Assembly: GCA_016710525.1 (NCBI GenBank)
Contig: JADJVQ010000018.1
Location: 1-64,000, forward strand
Length of the DNA: 64,000 bases
Source of the DNA: Burkholderiaceae bacterium
Lineage (GTDB): Bacteria > Pseudomonadota > Gammaproteobacteria > Burkholderiales > Burkholderiaceae_E
Reading direction: 5' to 3'
Shown here: piece after piece, positions 16,287 through 26,197 of the stretch
Layout: the number at the start of each line of letters is the position of its first letter
Position numbering within the stretch: the stretch's first letter is position 1
Translations under genes and position numbers: made by a program
Notes under the pieces: generated by a model
What the model saw: the letters and a program-made list of their open reading frames with translations, nothing else
Told to the model about the DNA's origin: nothing
Database searches by the model: none

Positions 16287-17513
16287 GTGTTTCGCTCACT
16301 GCCGCCGTTCCTCCCGGCCCTGATCCTGATCAACCTGACCGGCCACATGGCCCTGTCGGGTGGCCGGCTCACCGGTTCGCTGTTCGTGCTGGCCAACGGC
16401 CAGCCCGAGGCCATGGTAGGCCTGTTCATGGCGATGTTCTCGGTGATCCCGGTGATGACCTCGCTGGCCATCGGCCGCTGGGTGGATCGCGCCGGCGCGG
16501 CGCGGGTGATGCGGGCGGGCATCGGCCTGGTGATGCTCGGCGCATGGCTGCCGGTGGTCTGGCTGACGCTGCCCACGATGCTGCTGCTGGCGATGACGCT
16601 GGGCTTCGGCTTCAACATCCTGTCGGTCGCCGCGCAGCACAGCGTCGGCCATCTCGATCCTCTGGCCACGCCGGCCAGGCGCCTGGCCCTGTTTGGCTGG
16701 TTCGCGCTGGGCCATTCGGCCTCGAGCGCGCTTGGCCCCTTCATCGCCGGGCTGCTGATCGATCACCTGGGTTTCCGCACCGCCTTCGCAGCGCTGGCGG
16801 TGGTTTCCAGCGTGGCGGCCTTCCTGGTGGCGACGCGGACCCGCGGCCTCCCAGGACCCGTGCTGCCGGGGGGCGAAGCGCAGCCAACGGCCGGCAACGT
16901 CGCGCCGCCGCGCCGGCCACAGGTGATCGATCTGCTGGCCAGCGGCGAAATGCGCCGGATCTACTGGGTCAACATGATGACCGCGTCGGGTTGGGACCTG
17001 TTCATCGTCACCTTGCCGGTCGTGGGGCATCGGCTGGGGTACTCGGCATCGGTCATCGGCACCGTGTTTTCGCTGTTTGCGGTGGGCACCTTCCTGGCGC
17101 GTGCCGCGATGCCCTGGCTGTCCCACCGGGCCAACGAATGGCAGATCCTGCGGGTGTCGCTGGCGGTGATGGTGATGGTGTTCTTCGCGCTGCCATGGGC
17201 GGTCGTGGCGGTGATGCTGATGGCGCTGGGCCTGGTTTTCGGCTGTGCGGTCGGCATGAGCCAGCCCAACGTGCTTTCGCTGCTGCACACGGCAGCGCCC
17301 GCGGGTCGGGGTGGCGAGGCGGTCGGCCTTCGCGCGGTGCTGAGCAACGGCTGTTCGGTGGTGGTGCCGCTGGCCTTCGGGGTGGCAGTCGGCGGCCTGG
17401 GCATCTCGGCGCTGCTGATGGCGGGCGGGGTGATGGTCGGCAGCGCGGTCTGGCCGGCCCATCGCGGGGCGCAGGCTCGCCGCACCCCGGTGGGCGTCGA
17501 TCCCCCGGCCTAG
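16287..17513 (+). CDS. MFS transporter
   Basis: 408 residues, very hydrophobic, with about 12 predicted membrane helices in two halves separated by a loop near residues 185-215 (GLPGPVLPGGEAQPTAG). The loop between helices 2 and 3 carries GRWVDRAGAARVMRAG, the MFS motif A equivalent, and AVGMSQPNVLSLL lies in the second half. It belongs to the drug/metabolite permease type; the substrate is not deducible. The most complete frame begins at GTG 16287 with the first helix immediately after; ATG 16347 would cut into helix 1. It lies 79 bp after the thiolase gene, perhaps co-transcribed. It ends in a stretch of short GC-rich repeats. Confidence 0.88.
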   Translation: MFRSLPPFLPALILINLTGHMALSGGRLTGSLFVLANGQPEAMVGLFMAMFSVIPVMTSLAIGRWVDRAGAARVMRAGIGLVMLGAWLPVVWLTLPTMLLLAMTLGFGFNILSVAAQHSVGHLDPLATPARRLALFGWFALGHSASSALGPFIAGLLIDHLGFRTAFAALAVVSSVAAFLVATRTRGLPGPVLPGGEAQPTAGNVAPPRRPQVIDLLASGEMRRIYWVNMMTASGWDLFIVTLPVVGHRLGYSASVIGTVFSLFAVGTFLARAAMPWLSHRANEWQILRVSLAVMVMVFFALPWAVVAVMLMALGLVFGCAVGMSQPNVLSLLHTAAPAGRGGEAVGLRAVLSNGCSVVVPLAFGVAVGGLGISALLMAGGVMVGSAVWPAHRGAQARRTPVGVDPPA

Positions 17514-17575
17514 TGGCGCGGCAATTGTCCGCCATTCGCCGATGCGCCCGTTCGCCCGTTCGCCCAGACAGAGGA

Positions 17576-17603
17576 CAGCGGGCAGCGGGCAGCGGGCAGC
17601 GGG
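17576..17603. repeat. Four tandem CAGCGGG heptamers
   Basis: Four perfect consecutive copies of the 7-bp unit CAGCGGG lie in the 138-bp gap between the converging MFS and aliA genes. Just upstream (about 17545-17566) the octamer CGCCCGTT is repeated twice plus a partial copy. Such simple repeats between converging genes are usually slipped-strand products with no known role. Confidence 0.85.
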
Positions 17604-17651
17604 CCGGCAGGCTATGCCAGGCGGTCGGCCAGGTTGCGGACCCGATGATCC

Positions 17652-19306
<1,655 letters not shown>

Positions 19307-19404
19307 CGGGTGTCTCCTCCGTGGGTGGGGCGGGCCGTCCGTCCTGGCGTGCGGCCGCGCTGGTTCTCAGGTCATCGGTGCCGAGGTCGTGCGGCGATCC
19401 GCTT

Positions 19405-20556
19405 TCAGTTCGACACCGCCGCGCGCCCGGCCCGGTCGCGCGCGACGATGGTCTTCATGATCTGCGCAGTGCCGTCGCCGATCTGGAACCCCAGCACGTC
19501 GCGCAGGCGCTGCTCGAGCGGGCCGCGGTCGTAGCCGCCATGGCCGTGCATCAGCAGGCACTGGTGGATGGCGTCGTAGGCCAGCTTGGGTCCCCACCAT
19601 TTGCACATCGCCGCCTGGGCGGTGTGCGCGGCGCCGCGATCCTTCAGCCACAGCGTCTGCAGGCACAGCAGGCGCGCGCCTTCGATCTGGGTGTCGAATT
19701 CGGCAAGCGGATGCGAAACCCCCTGGAACGACGACAGCGGCTTGCCGAAAGCCTCGCGCTGGGCCACGTAGTCCCAGGTTTCTTCAAGGCTGACCCGCGC
19801 CACGGCCAGCACCTGCAGGCCGATCAGTGCGCGCGAGAAATCGAAGCCCTGCATCACCTGCACGAAGCCCTTGCCCTGCTGGCCGAGCAGGTGGCTGGCG
19901 GGCACCCGCACATTCTCGAAGAAGATCGAGCCGCGCCCGATCGCGCGCTGGCCATGGCAGTCGAAGCGGCCGCGGGTGATGCCTGGCAGATCGGTGGGCA
20001 CCAGAATGGCGGACACCCCATGGGCGCCGGATTCGACCGTGCCGGTGCGCGCAAAGACCACCACGGCATCGGCCTGGTCGGCCGCCGAAATGGAGGTCTT
20101 TTCGCCGTTGAGCACGTAGTGATCGCCGCTGCGCTCCATGCGCAGGCGCAGGCTGGCCGCGTCGGAGCCGCCGCGCGGTTCGGTCAGCGCAATCGCCAGC
20201 AGGGCCTGGCCCGTGGTGAGGCGGGCCAGCCAGGGCGCCACGACCTCGGGATTGCCGTGGTGGGCCAGGATCTGCCCGTTCAGCGAAGCGAGCAGGTTGA
20301 TGTAGGACAGGCTCAGGTCGGCGCGCGCGATTTCTTCGTGGATGACTCCGGCCGCCAGGCAGCCCATACCCTGTCCGCCGAAGCGTTCCGGCAATTCGGG
20401 CGCGATGAAGCCGAGCGCGCCCATCTCGCGCATCAGCCCGCGATCGAGCACCCGGGTGTCGTCGCGCTCCAGGAAACCCGGCGCCACCCGTCCGCTGGCG
20501 AACCGGCGCGCGTGCTCGGCCAGCGTGGCCAGGTCCTCGTCGATGTAGGGATTCAT
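19405..20556 (-). CDS. aliB: Cyclohexanecarboxyl-CoA dehydrogenase AliB-like acyl-CoA dehydrogenase
   Basis: 383 residues, complete acyl-CoA dehydrogenase fold. FAD-binding region ALTEPRGGSDAASLRLR (about residues 125-141) and the following NGEKTSISAADQAD strand, arginine-rich dimer segment QREAFGKPLSSFQGV, and the C-terminal helix MHGHGGYDRGPLEQRLRDV. It oxidises cyclohexanecarboxyl-CoA to the 1-ene-1-carboxyl-CoA, passing electrons to ETF. Identity as AliB rests on its place between badI and aliA as well as on the sequence. It starts 9 bp after the badI stop, so it is in the same operon. In Rhodopseudomonas palustris, as I recall, aliA precedes aliB; here the order is reversed. Confidence 0.87.
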   Translation of the reverse strand: MNPYIDEDLATLAEHARRFASGRVAPGFLERDDTRVLDRGLMREMGALGFIAPELPERFGGQGMGCLAAGVIHEEIARADLSLSYINLLASLNGQILAHHGNPEVVAPWLARLTTGQALLAIALTEPRGGSDAASLRLRMERSGDHYVLNGEKTSISAADQADAVVVFARTGTVESGAHGVSAILVPTDLPGITRGRFDCHGQRAIGRGSIFFENVRVPASHLLGQQGKGFVQVMQGFDFSRALIGLQVLAVARVSLEETWDYVAQREAFGKPLSSFQGVSHPLAEFDTQIEGARLLCLQTLWLKDRGAAHTAQAAMCKWWGPKLAYDAIHQCLLMHGHGGYDRGPLEQRLRDVLGFQIGDGTAQIMKTIVARDRAGRAAVSN

Positions 20557-20565
20557 CGCACCGCT

Positions 20566-21348
20566 CTACTTGGCGTACTTGCGAAAGTCGGGCTTGCGCT
20601 TTTCCTGAAGCGCAGTGACGCCCTCGCGGGATTCTTCGGTGTCGTAGTACAGCTTGAGCGCGTACAGGCCCATGCCCGCGATGCCCGCCTGGTGCGCGGT
20701 GTCCATGTTGAACGAGCGCTTGGCGATGGCCAGAGCGGTGGGGCTCTTGTCCATGATGTCGTCGCACCATCTCTGGACTTCGGCGTCGAGCTGGTCGTGG
20801 GGCACCACCGCGTTGACCAGCCCCATGGCCAGCGCCTCGGCGGCAGGGTAGCGGCGGCACAGGTACCACATCTCGCGGGCCTTCTTCTCGCCGACGACGC
20901 GGGCCAGGAAGGCGGTGCCGTAGCCCGGATCGACCGAACCCATCTTCGGGCCGACCTGGCCGAACACGGCCTTCTCGGAGGCGATGGTGAAATCGCAGAT
21001 CGTGCACAGCACGTTGCCCCCGCCGATCGCGAAACCCTGGACGCGGGCGATCACCGGCTTGGGAACATCGCGGATCACCGCATGCAGTTCTTCCATCGGC
21101 AGCCCGATGGTGCCGCGGCCGTCGTACTGGCCGTCATGCGCGGACTGGTCGCCGCCGGTGCAAAAGGCCCGCTCGCCGGCTCCGGCCAGCACGATGGCGC
21201 CGATCTCGCGCGAGTAGCCGGCGCGGCTGATCGCGTGGATGAGCTCGTCGCAGGTGCGGCCGCGAAACGCGTTCATCTTGTCGGGCCGGTTGATGGTGAT
21301 CCAGGCCGCGCCGTTGCGCACGTCGTAAAGGATGTCTTCGTAGTTCAT
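20566..21348 (-). CDS. badI: 2-ketocyclohexanecarboxyl-CoA hydrolase BadI
   Basis: 260 residues of the crotonase fold and very close to R. palustris BadI as I remember it: INRPDKMNAFRGRTCDELI, RAFCTGGDQSAHDGQYDGRG, GGGNVLCTICDFTIASE, GQVGPKMGSVDPGYGTAFLA, NMDTAHQAGIAGMGLYALKL and EKRKPDFRKYAK. BadI hydrolytically opens the ring of 2-ketocyclohexane-1-carboxyl-CoA to pimelyl-CoA. The active-site segment with GDQS and the aspartate in VDPGYG is intact. It lies 31 bp downstream of badH and 9 bp upstream of aliB. The length equals that of the characterised enzyme. Confidence 0.93.
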   Translation of the reverse strand: MNYEDILYDVRNGAAWITINRPDKMNAFRGRTCDELIHAISRAGYSREIGAIVLAGAGERAFCTGGDQSAHDGQYDGRGTIGLPMEELHAVIRDVPKPVIARVQGFAIGGGNVLCTICDFTIASEKAVFGQVGPKMGSVDPGYGTAFLARVVGEKKAREMWYLCRRYPAAEALAMGLVNAVVPHDQLDAEVQRWCDDIMDKSPTALAIAKRSFNMDTAHQAGIAGMGLYALKLYYDTEESREGVTALQEKRKPDFRKYAK

Positions 21349-21379
21349 GGTGTCGAGTCGGAGGAGGGGAGGCAGTGGC

Positions 21380-22147
21380 TCAGCCGGCCATCGTCAGGCC
21401 GCCGGAGACGCTGAGCACCTGGCCGGTGATGAAGGCCGCGTCGTCGCTGGCGAAGAATGCGATGGCGCCCGGCAGATCGTCCGGCTGGCCGATGCGGCCC
21501 AGGGGGATCGACCGCTGGAAGGCCGCCACGAGCTTCTCGGGGTTGGCGGCGCCTTCCTTGAAGTCGGCGAACAGCGCGGTGTCGGTGGGGCCCGGGCAGA
21601 CCACGTTGACGGTGATGCCGTGGCGCGCGTGCTCGCGTGCGATGGTCTTGGAGAACGCGACGATGCCACCCTTGCAGGCCGCGTAGACCGCCTCGCCGGA
21701 AGAGCCGACGCGGGCGGCGTCGGACGCCACGTTGACGATGCGCCCGGCGCGCCGCTCGATCATCCCGGGCAGCACCGCGTGATGCAGGTGCATCGGGCCG
21801 ATCAGATTGATCGCGATCAGTTTGTCCCACTCGCCCGGATCGGTCTTGGTGAACGGCTTGAAGATGTCCCAGCCGGCGTTGTTGACCAGCACATGCACCG
21901 GTCCGAGTTCGCTTTCGGTGGTCGCGACGGCGGCATTGACGCTGCCGCGATCGGTGATGTCGCAGGCCACCGCCAGCGCCCGCCCTCCGCTGGCGTTGAT
22001 GCCGGCTGCGACGGCCTGCGCGGCCTCGATATTGCGGTCGAGCACGGCAACGCGCGCACCGAGCTCGGCGAAGCGCCGGCAGCTGGCGCCGCCGATGCCG
22101 CCGCCTCCGCCGGTGACGATGACAGTCTTGTCTTGAAGTCCGCGCAT
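21380..22147 (-). CDS. badH: 2-hydroxycyclohexanecarboxyl-CoA dehydrogenase BadH (SDR family)
   Basis: 255 residues. Short-chain dehydrogenase with the NAD-binding TGGGGGIGGASCRRFAELG at about 10-28, NNAG at ~90, catalytic Ser in NVASDAARVGSSG and YxxxK in VYAACKG, and the ending FITGQVLSVSGGLTMAG. WDIFKPFTKTDPGEWDKLIA and VGSSGEAVYAACKGG match R. palustris BadH as remembered. It oxidises 2-hydroxycyclohexanecarboxyl-CoA to the 2-keto compound, the substrate of BadI. ATG 22147 has a perfect AGGAGG site; the upstream part of the frame is not coding. First gene of the badH-badI-aliB-aliA operon, divergent from badR. Confidence 0.93.
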   Translation of the reverse strand: MRGLQDKTVIVTGGGGGIGGASCRRFAELGARVAVLDRNIEAAQAVAAGINASGGRALAVACDITDRGSVNAAVATTESELGPVHVLVNNAGWDIFKPFTKTDPGEWDKLIAINLIGPMHLHHAVLPGMIERRAGRIVNVASDAARVGSSGEAVYAACKGGIVAFSKTIAREHARHGITVNVVCPGPTDTALFADFKEGAANPEKLVAAFQRSIPLGRIGQPDDLPGAIAFFASDDAAFITGQVLSVSGGLTMAG

Positions 22148-22225
22148 GGAATCCTCCTGATGAGATGGGACGGCAGGCCCCGCGACGGACCGCTCAAGCA
22201 GGTCGCGATGCGCTGACCGATGGGA

Positions 22226-22253
22226 TTGTTGCGTCAATATATTTCCGTATAAT
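22226..22253 (+). promoter_or_regulatory. Predicted sigma-70 promoter of badR
   Basis: TTGTTG (22226-22231), 16-bp spacer, TATAAT (22248-22253), about 45 bp upstream of the badR ATG at 22300. The -10 element is a perfect consensus. It overlaps the -10 of the opposing badH promoter. The AT-rich segment around 22236-22254 holds the imperfect dyad TATA-N6-TATA, a plausible MarR-type operator. Confidence 0.65.
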
Positions 22254-22277
22254 AGGGCGATCAATCTCCTCTGGCAA
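22249..22277 (-). promoter_or_regulatory. Predicted sigma-70 promoter of badH
   Basis: On the minus strand TTGCCA (22277-22272), 17-bp spacer, TATTAT (22254-22249), about 100 bp upstream of the badH ATG. Its -10 element overlaps that of the badR promoter on the other strand, so RNA polymerase should occupy only one of the two at a time, and a regulator bound there would act on both. Confidence 0.6.
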
Positions 22278-22299
22278 GACCTCGAGCGGTGAAAAGTTC

Positions 22300-22824
22300 A
22301 TGGTGAAATCCGACCGTAAGAACCAGGTCGCGCGAATGGAAATGGCCAACCGGCTCTTTTTCCGTTTGTATCAGTGCGCAAACATGTTGCATAAAACCGG
22401 AACGCGCGCGGTGGCCGAAGAAGGGCTGACCACGCAGCAGTGGGCGGTGCTGGGCGCGCTGTCGCGGCCGCGGGCCCACGGCGGCATGAGTGTCGGCGAT
22501 CTCGCCCGCTACCTGATGGTGAGCCGCCAGAACCTGTCGGGCGTGGTCAGCCGCATGGAGCGCGACGGCCATTTGAGCATTGCGCCCGATGGCCGCGATC
22601 GCCGCTCGCGCCTGGTGTCGATCACCGAGTTCGGGCGCCAGGTCTGGGTCGAGCAGGCCCAGCCCAAGATCTTCGATTACTACGACAAGGCGCTGGCCGG
22701 CTTCTCGATCAACGACAGCGCCCACATGCTCCACTACCTGCTGCGCATGCTGGAGAACATGAAGCGCCTGGACGATCCCGAGGCCCTCGCCGACGAAAAC
22801 GCGCCCGAAGCTCTGCCCGACTGA
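22300..22824 (+). CDS. badR: MarR-family regulator BadR-like
   Basis: 174 residues with the winged-helix MarR core: EEGLTTQQWAVLGALSRP, recognition region VGDLARYLMVSRQNLSGVVSRMERDGHL and wing DGRDRRSRLVSITEFG. In R. palustris BadR is a MarR repressor of the badHI-aliAB-badK genes relieved by an alicyclic CoA intermediate; the same divergent position next to badH supports the same role. The start was set at ATG 22300, which follows the predicted promoter and matches the length of the family; the upstream open frame would run through the promoter. It converges on the Hsp70-like gene with only 3 bp between stops. Confidence 0.88.
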   Translation: MVKSDRKNQVARMEMANRLFFRLYQCANMLHKTGTRAVAEEGLTTQQWAVLGALSRPRAHGGMSVGDLARYLMVSRQNLSGVVSRMERDGHLSIAPDGRDRRSRLVSITEFGRQVWVEQAQPKIFDYYDKALAGFSINDSAHMLHYLLRMLENMKRLDDPEALADENAPEALPD

Positions 22825-22827
22825 TCG

Positions 22828-24297
22828 TCAGCGCCTGCCATACAGGCGATGCGCCTGCATCGCCAGGCCCGACACCACGCTGCCGTAGGCGTCGCCCATC
22901 ACCACCGGGCGGCCCGGGAAGGTCTCGCGAATCACCGCCTGGACCAGCGGCGAGCGGGCCGAACCGCCCGTCACGTAGATCAGTTCGGGCTGCGCCTGCG
23001 CCAGGCGAACCGCGTCGAGCATCAGGCGCTCGATGCCCAGCAGCAGCGGGCGGATTGCGCCGCTCAGCTGCGCGCGGGTCACCGTCACCGCCAGCCCCTC
23101 GTCGATCCGATCGAGGGTGACGGCGGCCTCGTCGGCCTGCGCCAGCGCCACCTTGGCCTGTTCGGACTTCATGGTCAGCCACAGCGTCTGCTGGGTCTGG
23201 CGCAGCGTCTCCAGGCGGGCCAGCTTGTGGGCCACGTCGGCGGCGCAACGCCGGCGGATGCCCTCGATGATTCGTTCGGCCCGAAAGAACGCGTTTTGCG
23301 CCGGCACGTTGAACACATCGGCGGCGTCGGCAAACGGGGTCAGGGGCACCGGCAGGCCCGACAGCTCGGTGTCGCCGCGACCCATCGCCGGCATCAGCCC
23401 GGTGAAGCTCAGCGAGGTGTCGACGTCGTTGCCCCCGAGCCGCTCGCCGCTGGAGGCCAGGATGTCGCCGGCACGGCTCGCCTGGGCGATCCGTTCGGGG
23501 CCCAGCCGGGCGAGCGTGCAGTCGGTCGTGCCGCCCCCGACATCGACGATCAGCACCAGCCGATCGCGGTCGAGCTGACGCTCGAAATCGAGCGCCGCGG
23601 CCACCGGTTCGAACTCGAACGCGATGTCCTCGAAACCGGCACGGCGCGCGGCCGCCTCCAGCAGTGCCAGTGCGCGGGCATCGCCGCGCGCCTGGTCGGC
23701 CGGCGATCCGCCGCCGAAATGGACCGGGCGGCCGATGCAGGCACGGGTCACCGGGGCGCCCAGCGCTGCCTGCGCCCGTTCGCGCAGGTGGGTGAGCATC
23801 AGCTCGACGATCCGCTCGAAGCGGGCACGGTAGACCGGGTCGATGTCGGCCGCCAGGAACGACTTGGGCGAGCGGAAGAAGAATCCCTCGGGGTCTTCCA
23901 GGCTGGCGGCCAGTGCCTCGCGTCCGAACCGCGGCGTCGAGCCCAGCTGCAGGGCTTCCTGCAGTGTCTGCTTATGCAGCGCATCCAGCGCATGGTCGCC
24001 CGCCTCGCGGGCGAATTGCGCACGCACCCGGCTCTCGAGCATCGCGTCAGCCTCGACGGCGCCGCCGCGCCCCGGCCGCCCGCGGGCGGCCGCCATCGCC
24101 TGGGTGATCCACGCGCGACTGGGCTGCGGGATCGGCGCCAGCCGGCGCGCCACATACACCAGCGAGGGCAGGGTGGACTCGCCCGGTTCGAGCTCGACCA
24201 GGCTGGGGCCCCCATCGCGCCACAGGGCGATCAGGCAGTTCGAAGTGCCGAAATCAAGCCCGGCATAAGAGGCGGGCGGGAGCGTGCGGGACGGCAT
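22828..24297 (-). CDS. yegD: Hsp70-family protein (YegD-like)
   Basis: 489 residues. The actin/Hsp70 ATPase motifs are present: phosphate-1 YAGLDFGTSNCLIAL, phosphate-2 LVLIVDVGGGTTDCTLARL near residue 245, and the adenosine region IYVTGGSARSPLVQAVI near residue 445. The length and the lack of a long C-terminal substrate-binding domain match the YegD subgroup, whose role is unclear; a chaperone-like or assembly function is only assumed. No DnaJ or GrpE gene is adjacent. It converges on badR and may share a transcript with the response regulator upstream (77 bp gap). Positions 78-85 are Arg/Gly-rich. Confidence 0.85.
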   Translation of the reverse strand: MPSRTLPPASYAGLDFGTSNCLIALWRDGGPSLVELEPGESTLPSLVYVARRLAPIPQPSRAWITQAMAAARGRPGRGGAVEADAMLESRVRAQFAREAGDHALDALHKQTLQEALQLGSTPRFGREALAASLEDPEGFFFRSPKSFLAADIDPVYRARFERIVELMLTHLRERAQAALGAPVTRACIGRPVHFGGGSPADQARGDARALALLEAAARRAGFEDIAFEFEPVAAALDFERQLDRDRLVLIVDVGGGTTDCTLARLGPERIAQASRAGDILASSGERLGGNDVDTSLSFTGLMPAMGRGDTELSGLPVPLTPFADAADVFNVPAQNAFFRAERIIEGIRRRCAADVAHKLARLETLRQTQQTLWLTMKSEQAKVALAQADEAAVTLDRIDEGLAVTVTRAQLSGAIRPLLLGIERLMLDAVRLAQAQPELIYVTGGSARSPLVQAVIRETFPGRPVVMGDAYGSVVSGLAMQAHRLYGRR

Positions 24298-24374
24298 GGG
24301 TCAGGAGGACGGCAAACCCGGCATCATGAGGCATCGGTGCCGCTTTGGCCAAAGCGCCCGCTGGCCAGGCTGTT

Positions 24375-25979
24375 TCAGGGAAACGGCAGCGTCTTTGCGC
24401 TGCGTCCGGCCTCGGCCATGCGCGCCAGCGACACCTGGGTGCCGCGGCTGCAGAATTGCTGGCGCACTTCCTGCGCCTGCAGGATCAGCGACATCGAGGC
24501 GTCGCTCAGGCGATCCCGGTGCTTGATCGCCAGGCTTTCGGCCAGGCCGAACAGGCGCGCGTTCAGGGTCTCGCGCGCCACCTGCGTCAGGCGCAAAGCG
24601 GTGCCGTCGGCATCGCCCTTGAGCAGCCGCGACATCGCGTCGTTGGCCTGGAAGGTGACCTGCGCCTGTTCCTTCTCGACGATCTCGATCAGCTCCTTCA
24701 GCCCGCCGAGCGAGGCGCACAACAGGTCGGCCGCGGTCTTGGAGATGCAGTGCCGGCGGGCCGTTCGCTGCACCCAGAGCGGCGCGTCGGGCAGACGGAT
24801 CTCCTGCGAGCCGACCAGCCCGAGCAGCGACAGCAGGTTGCAGGCGCACTCGAAGTCGAACTCGGGGTGCTCAAGCCAGCCTTCCATGGCCTTGACCCGC
24901 TGGACGACCTCGGCCGGGTTCTTTCGGGCCATCGCCGCGCAGACCTGGGCGATCTGGGTCAGGGTCGACAGGCGGAAGTCGTCCGGAGTCTTGGCCAGCG
25001 CGGTTTCGAGCGGCAGACAGAATCGCTCGATGTCCTTGGCGCTCGCGCCACGTGCCTGGGCCAGCAGGGCCAGCTGCAGCACGGACTGCAGGTCGAAGGC
25101 GCGCGATCCGAAACCCAGGCGGAATGCCTTGGCCAGCATCGCTTCGGATTCGGCGGCCTCGCCGACGAAATAAGCCAGCGAGCCCAGTTTCTGCAGCCGC
25201 TGCAGGTTGGCCGGAGTCGCTTCGACGCCGCGGCGCAGCGTGTCCAGCGCCTGCGAGAGCTGGCCTTCTTCGAAGTAGATGCGCGCCAGCAGGTCGTAGG
25301 CATCGGCGTAGGCGCTGGTGTTCGAGACCAGTGCCTCAAGCGTGCCGCGCGCCTTGGCCGCGTCGTCGCTCGAGTAGGCCAGCTGCGCCAGGCCCAGCTT
25401 CGCCCACGGCAGGGCCTTGGCCTTGAGCACGATGTCGAAGAAGACCTGCGCCTGCTTGTGGCGCTTCAGGTACAGCGACAGTTCGGCGCCGATCCGCGCG
25501 GCATCCAGCCAGTAGGTGTCGAGCTCGCGAACCGTCTTCTTGCAGATGCTCAGCGCGCCTTCGAAGTCCTTGGCCTCCATCTTCTGATAGATGGGCAGCA
25601 GGGCGATCTTCTTGGCCAGCGCCTTGTGCAGGCGCTCTTCGAGCGCGGCCGGCTTGAAGGGTTTGAGCAGATAGTCATCGGGCGCGTTCTCGACCACCTC
25701 GGCAACCCGTTCGTAGGTGGCCTCTCCGGTGACCATGAAGAACACTGTCCGAAACGGCACCATGCGCGTATAGCGGATCTCGTCGAGCAGGTCCTGGCCG
25801 CTCTCGGGCCCCGAGAAGTGGTATTCGCACAGGATCACATCGTAGGTGTTGGCCTGCAGGTGGACACGCGCCTGATGGGTGCCCGGCACGGTCTTGATGC
25901 GGCCGATCCCGCAGTCGCGCAGGACGCTGGCCAGCGTGATCCGCGACATGTTGTTGTCGTCGACGATCAGCGCCTTCAT
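24375..25979 (-). CDS. Receiver-TPR protein with Glu at the phosphorylation site
   Basis: 534 residues from the chosen start (MKALIVDDNN). Residues 1-125 are a CheY-like receiver with the acidic pair D7/D8, the Thr in FFMVTGEATYERV and the Lys in DDYLLKPFKP, but the phospho-acceptor position reads CEYHFSG, i.e. Glu52 instead of Asp. The rest is helical with several TPR-like repeats (about 150-420; ADAYDLLARIYFEEGQLSQA) and a C-terminal helical region without a DNA-binding domain. Proteins of this layout occur in pseudomonads and betaproteobacteria. Glu may mimic the phosphorylated state. The frame could begin at 26144, but the added 55 residues are low complexity and a perfect palindrome lies in that stretch, so 25979 is preferred. 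Confidence 0.82.
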   Translation of the reverse strand: MKALIVDDNNMSRITLASVLRDCGIGRIKTVPGTHQARVHLQANTYDVILCEYHFSGPESGQDLLDEIRYTRMVPFRTVFFMVTGEATYERVAEVVENAPDDYLLKPFKPAALEERLHKALAKKIALLPIYQKMEAKDFEGALSICKKTVRELDTYWLDAARIGAELSLYLKRHKQAQVFFDIVLKAKALPWAKLGLAQLAYSSDDAAKARGTLEALVSNTSAYADAYDLLARIYFEEGQLSQALDTLRRGVEATPANLQRLQKLGSLAYFVGEAAESEAMLAKAFRLGFGSRAFDLQSVLQLALLAQARGASAKDIERFCLPLETALAKTPDDFRLSTLTQIAQVCAAMARKNPAEVVQRVKAMEGWLEHPEFDFECACNLLSLLGLVGSQEIRLPDAPLWVQRTARRHCISKTAADLLCASLGGLKELIEIVEKEQAQVTFQANDAMSRLLKGDADGTALRLTQVARETLNARLFGLAESLAIKHRDRLSDASMSLILQAQEVRQQFCSRGTQVSLARMAEAGRSAKTLPFP

Positions 25980-26067
25980 TTCCGAGAAGTCGCCGGTCGA
26001 CGGCGCGGCGAACGAGGCGGCCGATACGGTGGGGGGGATTGAACTCAACACGGACCCGCTCAAAACA

Positions 26068-26090
26068 GTCGCTGAGATGATCTCAGCGAC
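26068..26090. promoter_or_regulatory. Perfect 10-bp inverted repeat (operator or hairpin)
   Basis: GTCGCTGAGA (26068-26077) and TCTCAGCGAC (26081-26090) are perfect reverse complements separated by TGA. It lies 89 bp upstream of the preferred start of the receiver-TPR gene. No T-run follows on either strand, so it is not a standard terminator; a dimeric regulator site or a 5'-leader hairpin is more likely. Confidence 0.75.
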
Positions 26091-26197
26091 GGCCCTGTGC
26101 GGGTCGGGCGAACTGGCCTGCTGCAGCCCGCCACTTTCGCGCATGGCCGGCTGACGGCAGGGTGCGAGACCGGCGCCCAGGCCTCGACGGCCCGGCG

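Noticed and set aside
14948..16744. Long minus-strand open frame (598 codons) opposite the thiolase
   Set aside because: Covers the thiolase and part of the MFS gene on the other strand, with no recognisable domain.
22165..22299. Longer badR start upstream of 22300
   Set aside because: It would translate through the badR promoter and is absent from the family's typical length.
22849..25173. Long plus-strand open frame (774 codons) opposite the Hsp70-like and receiver-TPR genes
   Set aside because: Antisense shadow; His/Gln/Arg-rich composition with no domain.
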